NCBI GenBank assembly: GCA_045604545.1 | Contig: JAZUOG010000042.1 | Span: forward strand, 1-21,372 | Direction of reading: 5' to 3' | Length of the DNA: 21,372 nt | From: RGIG1959 sp045604545 | Lineage (GTDB): Bacteria > Bacillota > Clostridia > Oscillospirales > Acutalibacteraceae | Shown: one piece after another, positions 1 to 8,837 of the stretch | Position numbering within the stretch: position 1 is the stretch's first letter | How the letters are laid out: every line of letters starts with the position of its first letter | The notes under the pieces: generated by a model | The model's database searches: none | Told to the model about the DNA's origin: nothing | The model's input: the letters and a program-made list of their open reading frames with translations, nothing else | Made by a program: the position numbers and the translations under genes

Positions 1-14
1 AGTTTGCTGTTAAA

Positions 15-63
15 ACTCCTCCCGTCACGACTTCGTCGTGCCACCCTCCTCAAAGAGGAGGGC
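15..63. repeat. Dispersed palindromic repeat (two hairpins)
   Basis: Two perfect hairpins lie side by side. The first pairs CACGAC (26-31) with GTCGTG (35-40) around a TTC loop. The second pairs CCCTCCT (44-50) with AGGAGGG (56-62) around CAAAG. I recognise the CCTCCCGTCACG...GTGCCACC pattern as a dispersed intergenic element of gut Clostridia; that is from memory, not from a search. It sits just beyond the nifJ terminator and does not look coding. A related but different repeat group lies at 20302-20540. Confidence 0.6.
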
Positions 64-89
64 TTGTCTTAGGCTCCCCGCTTATAGCA

Positions 90-125
90 AAAAAGATCCC
101 GTCGGCGGACCGACGGGATCTTTTT
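90..125 (-). terminator. Rho-independent terminator of nifJ
   Basis: A perfect inverted repeat (about 90-105 with 110-125) has a GC-rich core CCCGTCGG/CCGACGGG and a four-base loop at 106-109. Read on the minus strand it ends in a run of T, 15 bases past the nifJ stop codon. The A/T tails on both sides mean it could also stop transcription arriving from the left. Confidence 0.93.
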
Positions 126-139
126 ATACATATTAGAAA

Positions 140-3100
140 TTATTTCGCCTTGGAGTAAAGGTCGCCCAAACGCACGAGGTGCTCGTAGCGGTTCTTGGCG
201 TTCTTCTCGGCAATGGCGAACAGCTCCTTCGCGCGCTCGGGGAACGCACGGGTGAGGGAGTTGTAACGAACCTCGCCCATGATGAAGTCCTGATAGGACT
301 CGGTGGGCTCTTTGCTGTCGAGCATGAAGGAATCTTCCTTGCGCGGATCGAAGCGATACAGATGCCAGTAGCCGGCCTGCACAGCCTTCTTCTCCTCGGT
401 CATCGAAATGCCCATGCCGCCCTTGATACCATGGTTGATACAGGGAGCGTAGCAGATGATGAGGGACGGGCCATGGTAGCTCTCCGCCTCGTGGAAGGCC
501 TTGAGGCACTGGTTCATGTCGGCACCCATAGCGACCTGAGCAACATAGACATAACCATAGCTCATCGCGATCGCGCCGAGATCCTTCTTCTTCACGGCCT
601 TACCGGCGGCGGCGAACTGTGCCACGGAGCCGGTCGGGGTCGCCTTGGAAGCCTGACCACCGGTGTTGGAGTACACTTCGGTGTCGAACACGAGGACGTT
701 GACATCTTCGCCGGAAGCGAGGACATGGTCAACACCGCCGAAGCCGATGTCATAGGACCAGCCGTCGCCGCCGAGCATCCAGAAGGACTTCTTGACGAGC
801 ACGTCAGCCGCCTTCTTGGCTTCTGCGTACATCGGATCGTCCTTACCCATGGCGATCGCCGCGTCGAGAGCCGCCTCGACATTGACAGCCGCTTCCTTGG
901 AAGCCTCCGCGTCGTCCTTGCCTGCGAGCCACTGAGCAGCGGCGTTACGCAGAGCGGTGGGAGCGCCGGCTTTGCCATCGGCAAACTTGGTCATGATGTC
1001 GACCAGGCGCTGACGGCGAGCGGTCACGCCGAGGAACATGCCGTAGCCGAACTCAGCGTTATCTTCAAACAGGGAGTTCGCCCAAGCGGGACCCTTGCCC
1101 TCTTTGTTGACCGTGTAGGGAGTGGAGGGAGCAGAGCCGCCCCAGATGGAAGAACAACCGGTGGCGTTGGCGATGTACATACGATCGCCGAACAGCTGGG
1201 TCGCGAGTTTCGCATAGGGAGTCTCGCCGCAGCCTGCGCATGCGCCGGAGAACTCGAGCAGGGGCTGCTTGAACTGGCTGCCCTTGACGGTGGTCGCCTT
1301 GAACTTCTCGGCAACCTCGGGCTTGTCGGCGAGGGACTGACCGTAAAGGTAGCCCGCTTCGTCATCAAGACGCTCTTCGAGCGGCTTCATCACGAGAGCC
1401 TTGTTGCCCTTCATGCCGGGGCAGACGTTGGCGCAGGAGCCGCAACCGGTGCAGTCGAGCACGGACACGGTCATCGCAAACTCGTAGCCGGCAAGACCGG
1501 TGGCGGGTTTCATCTCCATGCTGGCGGGAGCGGCGTTCGCTTCCTGCTCGGTCATGATGACGGGACGAATGACAGCGTGCGGGCAGACATACGAGCAGAA
1601 GTTACACTGAATGCAGTTTTCCTTCACCCAGACAGGCACGTCAACCGCGATGCCGCGCTTCTCGTAAGCGGCAGAGCCGAGCGGCACGGTACCGTCAGCG
1701 TTGTCAACGAAGGTGGAGACGGGCAGCTTGTCGCCCTTCTGAGCATTGACGGGAACGAGAACGTTGTTGATGTAGTCCTTGATCTCGTCGCGGCCGCCGT
1801 AAACTTCCTTCACGACGACTTCGTCAGCGGCAGTCGCCCACTCAGCGGGAACGGCGATCTTCTTGACTTCCTTGACACCGGTCTCGATGGCGTCATGGTT
1901 CATCTTGACGATCGCTTCGCCCTTCTTGGAGTAAGAACGGGTGGCGGCGTCTTTCATGTACTGCACAGCGTCAGCCGTCGGGATAACACCGGCGAGTTTG
2001 AAGAACGCGGCCTGCAGCAGGGTGTTGGTGCGGTTGCCCAGACCCAGACCCTTGGCGAGGTGCGTCGCGTCGAGGGTGTAGAACTTAATGTCGTTCTTCG
2101 CGATATAGCGCTTCATCGCGGCGGGCAGGTGAGCGTCGAGCTCTTCCTCGTTCCAAGAGCAGTTGAGCAGGAACGTACCGCCGGGCTTGATGTCCTGAAC
2201 CATGTCGTACTTGTCGACATAGGACGGGTTGTGGCAAGCGACGAAGTCAGCCTTGTTGATGAGGTAGGTGGATTTGATCGGCTTCTTACCGAAACGCAGG
2301 TGAGACACGGTGATACCGCCGGACTTCTTGGAGTCATAGGAGAAGTAGCCCTGCGCATAGAGGTTGGTGTGGTCGCCGATGATCTTGATGGAGTTCTTGT
2401 TGGCGCCGACGGTGCCGTCAGAGCCGAGACCCCAGAATTTGCAGGAACGGGTGCCCTTCGGAGTGGTGTCGGGATCGTCCTTCACCTTCAGGGACAGCTT
2501 GGTCACGTCGTCTTCGATGCCGATGGTGAAGCGCTTCTTCGGACGAGCGTTCTTCATGTTGGCGAACACGGCGACGATCTGGCCGGGGGTGGTGTCCTTG
2601 GAGCCGAGGCCGTAGCGACCGCTGTAAACGGGAGTTCCCGCAAACTTGGAATCGGCGATGGCGGCGACAACGTCAAGGTACAGCGGCTCGCCGATGGAGC
2701 CGGATTCCTTCGTGCGGTCAAGAACGGTGATCTTCTCAACGGTCTTGGGCATCGCAGCGATGAGGTGCTTGACAGAGAAGGGACGATAGAGACGGACTTT
2801 GATGAGACCGACCTTCTCGCCGGCGGCGTTGAGGTAATCCACGGTCTCTTCGATGGTCTCGTTGACGGAACCCATGGCGATAACGACATGCTTCGCATCG
2901 CGGGCGCCGTAGTAGTTGAAGAGCTTATACTTGGTGCCGATCTTCGCGTTGACCTTGTTCATGTACTCCTCGACAACGCCGGGGATCGCATCATAATAGG
3001 TGTTGGCGGCTTCACGGCCCTGGAAGTAGATGTCGGGGTTCTGAGCGGTACCGCGCTGGACGGGATGCTCAGGGTTGAGGGCGTTGGCGCGGAAACGGTC

Positions 3101-3700
3101 AACAGCGTCCATGTCGACCATCTCTTTGAGGTCGGCATAGTCCCACACCTGGATCTTCTGGATCTCGTGGGAGGTACGGAAGCCGTCAAAGAAGTGGAGG
3201 AAGGGCACGCGACCCTTGATGGTGGAGAGATGCGCCACAGCACCGAGGTCCATGACCTCCTGCACGCTGGAGGAGCAGAGCATCGCATAGCCGGTCGGAC
3301 GGCAAGCATAGATGTCGGAGTGATCGCCGAAGATGTTCAGCGCATGATAAGCCAGTGCACGGGCCGACACGTGAATCACGTTCGGGAGCAGCTCACCGGC
3401 GATTTTGTACATGTTGGGGATCATCAGGAGCAGACCCTGAGAAGCGGTGTAGGTGGTGGTCCTTGCACCGGCCGCGAGCGAGCCGTGATCAGCACCTGCC
3501 GCACCTGCCTCAGACTGCATCTCGGCGACCTTGACGGGACGACCGTAGATGTTCTCCTGGCCCTGAGCAGACCAGACGTCGGTGACCTCAGCCATCACGG
3601 AAGACGGCGTGATCGGGTAGATGGCAGCAACGTCGGTAAACGCATAAGACACGTGAGCCGCGGCGTTGTTGCCGTCCATGGTTTTAAACTTTCTTGCCAT
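140..3700 (-). CDS. nifJ: Pyruvate:ferredoxin (flavodoxin) oxidoreductase
   Basis: Oxidises pyruvate with CoA to acetyl-CoA and CO2 and reduces ferredoxin; cytoplasmic, the main pyruvate exit in fermenting anaerobes. The 1186-residue product is full length for the single-chain fusion enzyme. Domains in order: N-terminal pyruvate/TPP domain with YPITP at 28-32, transketolase-C-like and gamma-type domains in the middle, a two-cluster ferredoxin domain with cysteines 696/699/702/706 and 750/753/756/760, and the TPP-binding domain with cluster cysteines 821, 824 and 849, then GGDGWSYDIG and VYSNTGGQ. The start is the ATG at 3700 (MARKFKTMDG), which has AAAAGGAGGA nine bases upstream. An in-frame extension to 3850 exists but would run through the promoter and lacks PFOR-like sequence. 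The gene is monocistronic, with its own promoter and terminator. Confidence 0.97.
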   Translation of the reverse strand: MARKFKTMDGNNAAAHVSYAFTDVAAIYPITPSSVMAEVTDVWSAQGQENIYGRPVKVAEMQSEAGAAGADHGSLAAGARTTTYTASQGLLLMIPNMYKIAGELLPNVIHVSARALAYHALNIFGDHSDIYACRPTGYAMLCSSSVQEVMDLGAVAHLSTIKGRVPFLHFFDGFRTSHEIQKIQVWDYADLKEMVDMDAVDRFRANALNPEHPVQRGTAQNPDIYFQGREAANTYYDAIPGVVEEYMNKVNAKIGTKYKLFNYYGARDAKHVVIAMGSVNETIEETVDYLNAAGEKVGLIKVRLYRPFSVKHLIAAMPKTVEKITVLDRTKESGSIGEPLYLDVVAAIADSKFAGTPVYSGRYGLGSKDTTPGQIVAVFANMKNARPKKRFTIGIEDDVTKLSLKVKDDPDTTPKGTRSCKFWGLGSDGTVGANKNSIKIIGDHTNLYAQGYFSYDSKKSGGITVSHLRFGKKPIKSTYLINKADFVACHNPSYVDKYDMVQDIKPGGTFLLNCSWNEEELDAHLPAAMKRYIAKNDIKFYTLDATHLAKGLGLGNRTNTLLQAAFFKLAGVIPTADAVQYMKDAATRSYSKKGEAIVKMNHDAIETGVKEVKKIAVPAEWATAADEVVVKEVYGGRDEIKDYINNVLVPVNAQKGDKLPVSTFVDNADGTVPLGSAAYEKRGIAVDVPVWVKENCIQCNFCSYVCPHAVIRPVIMTEQEANAAPASMEMKPATGLAGYEFAMTVSVLDCTGCGSCANVCPGMKGNKALVMKPLEERLDDEAGYLYGQSLADKPEVAEKFKATTVKGSQFKQPLLEFSGACAGCGETPYAKLATQLFGDRMYIANATGCSSIWGGSAPSTPYTVNKEGKGPAWANSLFEDNAEFGYGMFLGVTARRQRLVDIMTKFADGKAGAPTALRNAAAQWLAGKDDAEASKEAAVNVEAALDAAIAMGKDDPMYAEAKKAADVLVKKSFWMLGGDGWSYDIGFGGVDHVLASGEDVNVLVFDTEVYSNTGGQASKATPTGSVAQFAAAGKAVKKKDLGAIAMSYGYVYVAQVAMGADMNQCLKAFHEAESYHGPSLIICYAPCINHGIKGGMGISMTEEKKAVQAGYWHLYRFDPRKEDSFMLDSKEPTESYQDFIMGEVRYNSLTRAFPERAKELFAIAEKNAKNRYEHLVRLGDLYSKAK

Positions 3701-3744
3701 GTTTGATATGTCCTCCTTTTGGGATAATATAGAACAGATACACA

Positions 3745-3760
3745 GCGGACAGATGTCCGC
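3745..3760. promoter_or_regulatory. Inverted repeat at the nifJ start site (possible operator)
   Basis: GCGGACA-GA-TGTCCGC is a perfect 7+7 inverted repeat with a two-base centre. It lies about 3 to 18 bases downstream of the transcription start predicted from the nifJ -10 box. The position suits a repressor site, or a hairpin at the very 5' end of the mRNA. The arms do not match the Rex or Fur consensus as I know them. Confidence 0.45.
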
Positions 3761-3769
3761 ACTATCCAT

Positions 3770-3798
3770 ATCATAACACTTTTTCTTTGCTGTGTAAA
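3770..3798 (-). promoter_or_regulatory. SigA-type promoter of nifJ
   Basis: On the minus strand, -35 TTTACA (3798-3793), a 17-base spacer, and -10 TATGAT (3775-3770). The predicted start is near 3763, giving a leader of about 60 bases before the nifJ ATG. Confidence 0.85.
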
Positions 3799-3811
3799 GG
3801 GCTAATCTCTC

Positions 3812-3838
3812 AAAAAATGAATTTTTTTGCATTTTTTT
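3812..3838. other. Phased A/T tracts upstream of the nifJ promoter
   Basis: Three homopolymer tracts, A6 (3812-3817), T7 (3822-3828) and T7 (3832-3838), are centred about 10 bases apart, one helical turn. They begin 14 bases upstream of the nifJ -35 box. Such phasing is known to bend DNA, and AT-rich upstream DNA can act as an UP element. Confidence 0.55.
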
Positions 3839-3955
3839 GAAACCGTGCAAAACGGCACAGTTATGCGGATTTGCGGGCTTTGTTAAAAATTTAGCGAACG
3901 AAATTGTTCAAAAAAGTCGGATTTTTCAAAATCCTGTTCCCCCACGGTTTTTATC

Positions 3956-3984
3956 TTGCGTTTTCTGTATATATTTGTTATACT
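3956..3984 (+). promoter_or_regulatory. SigA-type promoter of the SGNH-SGNH-LCP operon
   Basis: -35 TTGCGT (3956-3961), a 17-base spacer, and -10 TATACT (3979-3984). The start would fall near 3991, leaving a leader of about 37 bases with the RBS GAGGAGG at 4011-4017. The same TTGCGT -35 box precedes the third SGNH gene at 9515. Confidence 0.85.
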
Positions 3985-4027
3985 GAAAATAATCCGATAT
4001 CTTTTTATAAGAGGAGGCTCATTCATT

Positions 4028-5917
4028 ATGAAACGATTGCTTTGTGTCTTGCTGTGTATGGCGTTGCTGATGAGCGGCATCACCGTCGTGTCGGCTGCTC
4101 CCGCCGCCGATGCACCCGTCATGGACGGCAAAACCCTCATCACCTTCGGCGACAGCATCACCGCGCTGTCCACATGGCCGCGCTCTGTCGCCAAGGGTAC
4201 CAACATGCACCTCATCAACGCCGGCATCGGCGGCAACACCTCCGAGCAGGGTCGCGCCCGCTTTGATCGCGATGTCATGAACAAAAACCCCGATTTTGTC
4301 ATCATGAGCTTTGCGACCAACGATTTTTATCCCGAAGACGGTGTCAACCCCCGTGTCACTGTCGCCCGCTACAAAGAAAACCTGCACTATTTCATCGACC
4401 GCATTGAGGCGGCGGGTGCGGTGCCGATTCTGATGACCCCGCCGTTTTTGGCGGAGTTTTCTCAGGGCGGCTCCGACCGCTACACCGAAGGCTCGGTTAA
4501 CCTTGCGCTGGACAAGTATGTTGTCGCGATGCGCGAGGTTGCTTCCGAAGCCGGCGCACATCTCATCGATATGCACGCGGTGTGCGACAGCGGCTATGAC
4601 CTGAACACCTTCCTCATCGCGGACGGTCTGCATCTTGCCGATCAGGGCAATCAGGTGTACACCGACACCATTGTCGCCTATCTGAAAAATCATTTCAATC
4701 AGGATCCCTCCGCGCCGCGCGTCACCACGAACGACCCGCCCGCCATGCAGAGCGGCTCGTGGACAAAAGACATCGTCTCCTATGATGCCGCGGACTGGCT
4801 GGTGCTGTTCCCCGGCACCATGAACGTCACCGCAAACGACGACAACAGCCTCACCTTCGCGAACACCACCGGCAAGTGGCCTGAAGTACACTATTCTCCC
4901 GGCTTCTCGCAGATGCTGTATGCTCCCGTGCAGGGCACGACCCTCACGCTCGATCTGGAGCTGACCGCCGCCGCGAACATCTCGCTCTATTTTGACGGTC
5001 CCACCCCCACCCACGAATCCACCAACACCAGTGTCGCCATCGCGCAGATCGTGGCTTCTCACAACCCGTCTGTCGTCGTATCGGGCGATGACATCTGCGG
5101 CGGACAGAATATCCGCGTGTCACTGCCGCTGTCGGCGATCGTCCCGACGAAATACATTCGTTCCGACGGCAGTGTCCTGCTGTCCGGCGTGAAGATGTTT
5201 GTGTCGGGTGCGGCAGGTGCTCCCGTTGTCATCAACGAGATGAGTGTCACCGTCGGCGACCCCGCTCTCCCCTATTGCAAAGATGTCGCCTCGCTTCTCC
5301 CCACCGCGTATTCTGCCGTTTCGCAGAATGAGGGTGTTGTGGACTACACCGTCGACGGCGCACTGACGCTCGCCCGCGCCGCTTCGAGCGATATCGCGTG
5401 GCCGTCCGTGAAGGTCACCTGCGGACAAACCGTTGACCTTCACAAAACGCCCTATCTCCATCTGAACATGACCGTCGACGGCGGCTCTGCCAACGGCTTT
5501 TTGAACTACACCGACGCCTACGGCAACCAAGGCAGTGTGCGCCTGTCGGAGCTTGTGAACGGCAACGCCGATGACTTTGCCGCCGACCTTGACACCTATG
5601 TCGATCTCGCTTCCGCCATCGGCACGGGCGGCACCGTCACCATCGACAGCTATACGCTGTCGGTATACGGTCTTGTCGGCGACAGCGTCACTTGGGACGT
5701 TCTCTCGACGGCACGTGACGCTTCGGGCGATATCCAAACCGGCGATGTCGACAAAAGCGGCGAGATCAATACGCTCGACGCACGCAGTGTCCTCTATCAC
5801 GTGCTGGGATCGGAGCTTCTTGACACTGTCGGTGTCCAAGCGGCGGATATGAACGGCGACGGCGACATCACCACCGCCGACGCCCGCGAGATCCTGATTT
5901 ACGTTGTCAACCAATAA
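4028..5917 (+). CDS. Secreted SGNH/GDSL hydrolase with C-terminal type I dockerin (paralog 1)
   Basis: Predicted exported serine esterase of 629 residues; the substrate is unknown, with carbohydrate or wall-glycan O-acetyl groups plausible. A Sec signal peptide (about 1-24) ends near VSAAPA. The SGNH domain (about 33-225) shows Ser43 in FGDSITA, the GIGGN block at 66-70, Asn98 in ATND, and Asp199/His202 in ADGLH. Two beta-rich modules follow, about 250-410 (with WPEVHYSP) and 425-550 (with WPSVKVTC), resembling each other and possibly carbohydrate-binding. A type I dockerin (572-629) carries two calcium loops, DVDKSGEINTLD and DMNGDGDITTAD. ATG 4028 is chosen because GAGGAGG lies 10 bases upstream and the signal peptide begins there. 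It is first in an operon with its tandem paralog and an LCP gene. SGNH and dockerin calls are firm; substrate is not known. Confidence 0.92.
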   Translation: MKRLLCVLLCMALLMSGITVVSAAPAADAPVMDGKTLITFGDSITALSTWPRSVAKGTNMHLINAGIGGNTSEQGRARFDRDVMNKNPDFVIMSFATNDFYPEDGVNPRVTVARYKENLHYFIDRIEAAGAVPILMTPPFLAEFSQGGSDRYTEGSVNLALDKYVVAMREVASEAGAHLIDMHAVCDSGYDLNTFLIADGLHLADQGNQVYTDTIVAYLKNHFNQDPSAPRVTTNDPPAMQSGSWTKDIVSYDAADWLVLFPGTMNVTANDDNSLTFANTTGKWPEVHYSPGFSQMLYAPVQGTTLTLDLELTAAANISLYFDGPTPTHESTNTSVAIAQIVASHNPSVVVSGDDICGGQNIRVSLPLSAIVPTKYIRSDGSVLLSGVKMFVSGAAGAPVVINEMSVTVGDPALPYCKDVASLLPTAYSAVSQNEGVVDYTVDGALTLARAASSDIAWPSVKVTCGQTVDLHKTPYLHLNMTVDGGSANGFLNYTDAYGNQGSVRLSELVNGNADDFAADLDTYVDLASAIGTGGTVTIDSYTLSVYGLVGDSVTWDVLSTARDASGDIQTGDVDKSGEINTLDARSVLYHVLGSELLDTVGVQAADMNGDGDITTADAREILIYVVNQ

Positions 5918-5942
5918 CCCACACCAAAGGAGCCTGATCATC

Positions 5943-7844
5943 ATGAAACGTTTGCTTTCTGTTTTCCTGTGCATCATGCTGATGTTGTCCTGCGTATCCT
6001 TCGTGTCGGCGGCACCCGCCACTGACGCCCCCGTTATGGACGGCAAAACACTCGTCACCTTCGGCGACAGCCTCACCGCGCTGTCCACATGGCCGCGCAG
6101 TATCGCGACCGCCCTCAATATGCATCTTGTCAACTCCGGTATCGGCGGCAACACCACCGCCCACGCGCTTGCACGCTTTGAGCGTGATGTGGCGGCACAT
6201 GACCCCGATTTCGTCACCATGTGCTTCGGCACCAACGACTTCTATCGCGTGAACGGTGCGCCGAAGGTGGATCTTGCCACCTACACGACCAATATGCAAA
6301 CACTCATCGACAAGGTCAAGGCACTCGGCGCCACCCCCATTCTGATCACACCGCCGTTCATCTCCGAAGCGGCCTCGGGCGGTGCCTCCAACTATCCCGA
6401 AGGCACTGTCAACGGCGCGCTGGACAAGTATGTCAACGCCATGCGCACGCTCGCAACCGACAACCATGTCACGCTCATCGATATCCACAGCGTGTGTGAC
6501 AACTACAACGTCTCTTCCTTCCTGATCAGTGACGGTGTTCACCTGTCCGCACAGGGCAACGCCGTCTACACCGACACCATCGTGGCGGCAATGACGGAGC
6601 ACTTCAACAGCGATCCCTCCGCGCCGCGCGTGCAACAGCCGGTCGCCCCCAAAGCGCAGGCGGGTGTGTACACGAAGCCCATCGTGCCGCAGAATGTTGA
6701 CGACTGGCTGATCATCTATCCCGACGAGATGGCGGGCGCCAACAACGCCGACGGCTCGGTGTCCTTCTGGAACAAGAACGGTCTGTGGCCCGAGGTGCAC
6801 TATTCCCCCGCGCTGGAGGATGCGGTGTGCGTCCCCGTCAAGGGCAGTTCGCTGACCGTCAATGTTGATTTCGAGGCAGGCTCCAACATTATCCTGTTCT
6901 TCAACGGCCCGAACCCGACGCTTGCCTATGACAGCACTTGTCATTTCTCGCTGACATCGTATCTCGCCAAAGCGCTTCCCACCCTCAAAACCTCTTACGA
7001 CGACATTCTCGGCAATCAGTCGGTCAATGTGACCCTCGCCCTTGAGGATATCCTTCCCTCTCACCTCATCGCCTCCGACGGCACAGTGCTGTTCACGGGC
7101 GTGAAGGTGTTTGCGGTCGGCGAAGCGGGCAAAAAAGTGACCATTCATGAGATGAGTGTTTCCACGACCGACAGCGCGGTCGTCCCCGTCAATCCCGTCC
7201 ATGTTGACAAAACGAGCCTTCTCCCCACCGCTCTGTCGCAGGTATCCCGCAACGCGGGTTATGCCGCCTTCGGCATCGGCGGCGGCACCTTCACCCTCAC
7301 CCGTGACGAGGTCGACACGCTGATGTGGCCGTCCGTCAAGGTTACCTGCAACAAGGTCATCAGCCTTGCGGACACCCCCCTGCTCCACCTCGCTATCACC
7401 ATGAAAGAGGGCTACGCCAACGGCGTGATCAACTATCAGACCATGTCCGGCACGACCGGCTCGGTGCAGATCTCTCAGCTGGTCAACGGCAATGAACACG
7501 ACCTTGGCGAAGCCACCGATATCTATGTCGATCTTGCGAAATACATCGGCAGTGACCGCACCGTCACCATCACCGATTACACCCTGTCGGTTTACGGTGA
7601 AAAAGGTGCTTCGGTCGCATGGAGCGCCCTTGCCGCCGCCAAAATCGTCGATGACGCGATCGTGTACGGCGATGTCGACGGCAACGGCGAGATCAGCACG
7701 GTTGACGCACGCCGTATTCTCTATCACGTGCTCGGCTCCGAGCTTCTCGATGAGAACGGTGTTACAGCGGCAGATATGAACCGCGACGGCGAGATCTCCA
7801 CCGCCGATGCCCGTGAGGTATTGCTGTATGTGGTACAGCAATAA
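5943..7844 (+). CDS. Secreted SGNH/GDSL hydrolase with C-terminal type I dockerin (paralog 2)
   Basis: A 633-residue tandem paralog of the preceding gene with the same order: signal peptide (about 1-24), SGNH domain with Ser43 (FGDSLTA), GIGGN at 66-70, Asn98 (GTND) and Asp197/His200 (SDGVH), two beta-rich modules (WPEVHYSP and WPSVKVTC), and a dockerin at 576-633 with loops DVDGNGEISTVD and DMNRDGEISTAD. The RBS AAAGGAG is at 5926-5932, and only 25 bases separate the genes, so co-transcription is likely. The catalytic domains differ mainly in the helices and loops after residue 70, which may mean different substrates. The dockerins share the stretch YHVLGSELLD but with several synonymous base changes, so the duplication is not recent. 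Probably a cohesin-bound esterase; substrate unknown. Confidence 0.92.
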   Translation: MKRLLSVFLCIMLMLSCVSFVSAAPATDAPVMDGKTLVTFGDSLTALSTWPRSIATALNMHLVNSGIGGNTTAHALARFERDVAAHDPDFVTMCFGTNDFYRVNGAPKVDLATYTTNMQTLIDKVKALGATPILITPPFISEAASGGASNYPEGTVNGALDKYVNAMRTLATDNHVTLIDIHSVCDNYNVSSFLISDGVHLSAQGNAVYTDTIVAAMTEHFNSDPSAPRVQQPVAPKAQAGVYTKPIVPQNVDDWLIIYPDEMAGANNADGSVSFWNKNGLWPEVHYSPALEDAVCVPVKGSSLTVNVDFEAGSNIILFFNGPNPTLAYDSTCHFSLTSYLAKALPTLKTSYDDILGNQSVNVTLALEDILPSHLIASDGTVLFTGVKVFAVGEAGKKVTIHEMSVSTTDSAVVPVNPVHVDKTSLLPTALSQVSRNAGYAAFGIGGGTFTLTRDEVDTLMWPSVKVTCNKVISLADTPLLHLAITMKEGYANGVINYQTMSGTTGSVQISQLVNGNEHDLGEATDIYVDLAKYIGSDRTVTITDYTLSVYGEKGASVAWSALAAAKIVDDAIVYGDVDGNGEISTVDARRILYHVLGSELLDENGVTAADMNRDGEISTADAREVLLYVVQQ

Positions 7845-8832
7845 ACACCTCAGGTGGCTGTGTCTGCTGTCGGTGCTGTTACTGCTGTGCGGTTGCTCTG
7901 CCGCCGAGACGGCGACACCTCCCGCCACGGTAACACCGACAACCGCCGCGATGACAACCACCACTCCGACCGTTGTCACGACCGCGACCTCCGCCGACGG
8001 GACAACGGTCACGACCACCGCCGCGACCGCACCCGATGTCAGCCCGAACGATGACGGCGTGGACGTTTTCCTGCTTGTCGGAAGCGATGCCCGCGCCGAA
8101 GGCACTCTCTCCCGCTCGGACACGATGATGCTCATCGCCGTCGACGACACCACCGTCAGACTGGTGTCGCTCCTGCGCGACACATGGGTGACGATTCCGT
8201 CGCTTGACAGCGACAAGGACGGTGTCGCCGATGTCAACAAGCTCAACGCCGCCTATTTCTTCGGTGGATTTCCGATGCTGTCGCAAACCATTTTGCACAA
8301 CTTCGGCATTCCCGTCGACGCGTGCGTGACGGTGGATTTTGAAGCGTTCGAAACGGTCGTTGACGCACTCGGCGGCATCGACATGGCGCTCACTGACACG
8401 GAGATCGGCTGGATCAACGGTCTTTGCGACCCCGATATTGTCGGCGGCGCGCAAACCTATCACCTCAACGGTGCGCAAGCACTCGCGTTCTCCCGCGCCC
8501 GCACCATCTATGCCGACGGCGATTTTTCGCGGCAAGCCAATCAACGACAGGTTCTGCGCGCGTTGATGACAACAGCGAAAAACAGCGATGCCGCCACCAT
8601 ACTGAAAGCGGTCAAAGCGATCCTGCCGTTTATCGACACCGATATGCGCGAAGGGGAACTGATCGGTCTGGCAAGCCGCCTGCTTGATGCGTCCGACTAC
8701 ACCGTCGAAACGCATTACAGTGTCCCCGCTCACGGCGAATTCGAAAACCGCTGGATCGACGGCGGTCTCGGCCTGTGGCTGACCGACAAGAACGCCACCG
8801 CCGAAAACCTGAAAGAATACATTTACGGATAA
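7828..8832 (+). CDS. LytR-CpsA-Psr (LCP) family lipoprotein
   Basis: LCP proteins transfer undecaprenyl-phosphate-linked glycopolymers to peptidoglycan at the outer face of the membrane. This 334-residue product has a short hydrophobic leader and lipobox LCGC (Cys23), a linker (28-70) dominated by Thr, Ala and Pro, and an LCP domain from about 78. Seen: LLVGSDAR (82-89), RSDTMMLIAVD (96-106), SLLRDTWVTIP (114-124), LNAAYFFGG (139-147), FSRAR (221-225) and the DFSRQANQRQ block near 232-241. The loop DSDKDGVAD (127-135), where the family usually has a short turn, is a DxDxDG calcium-loop-like motif. ATG 7828 is preferred over 7807 because TGAGGT (7814-7819) lies eight bases upstream. The start overlaps the SGNH gene by 17 bases, so translation is likely coupled. 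Most LCP proteins have a type II membrane anchor, so a lipoprotein form is less usual. Confidence 0.88.
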   Translation: MWYSNKHLRWLCLLSVLLLLCGCSAAETATPPATVTPTTAAMTTTTPTVVTTATSADGTTVTTTAATAPDVSPNDDGVDVFLLVGSDARAEGTLSRSDTMMLIAVDDTTVRLVSLLRDTWVTIPSLDSDKDGVADVNKLNAAYFFGGFPMLSQTILHNFGIPVDACVTVDFEAFETVVDALGGIDMALTDTEIGWINGLCDPDIVGGAQTYHLNGAQALAFSRARTIYADGDFSRQANQRQVLRALMTTAKNSDAATILKAVKAILPFIDTDMREGELIGLASRLLDASDYTVETHYSVPAHGEFENRWIDGGLGLWLTDKNATAENLKEYIYG

Positions 8833-8837
8833 AAAAA

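Noticed and set aside
179..3706. Plus-strand open frame of 1175 codons antisense to nifJ
   Set aside because: nifJ has cysteine clusters, TPP motifs, RBS, promoter and terminator. The antisense frame arises because codons such as TTA, CTA and TCA are almost unused in this genome, so few stops appear opposite. Its product shows no recognisable domain.
3701..3850. N-terminal extension of nifJ to an upstream ATG at 3850
   Set aside because: It would translate the promoter, palindrome and RBS; the ATG at 3700 has an ideal RBS and the normal PFOR start.
5907..8246. Minus-strand open frame of 779 codons across the SGNH paralog 2 and LCP genes
   Set aside because: It spans two well-supported genes and their junction, lacks an RBS or promoter, and reads as low-complexity Val/Gly/Asp-rich sequence typical of antisense translation.
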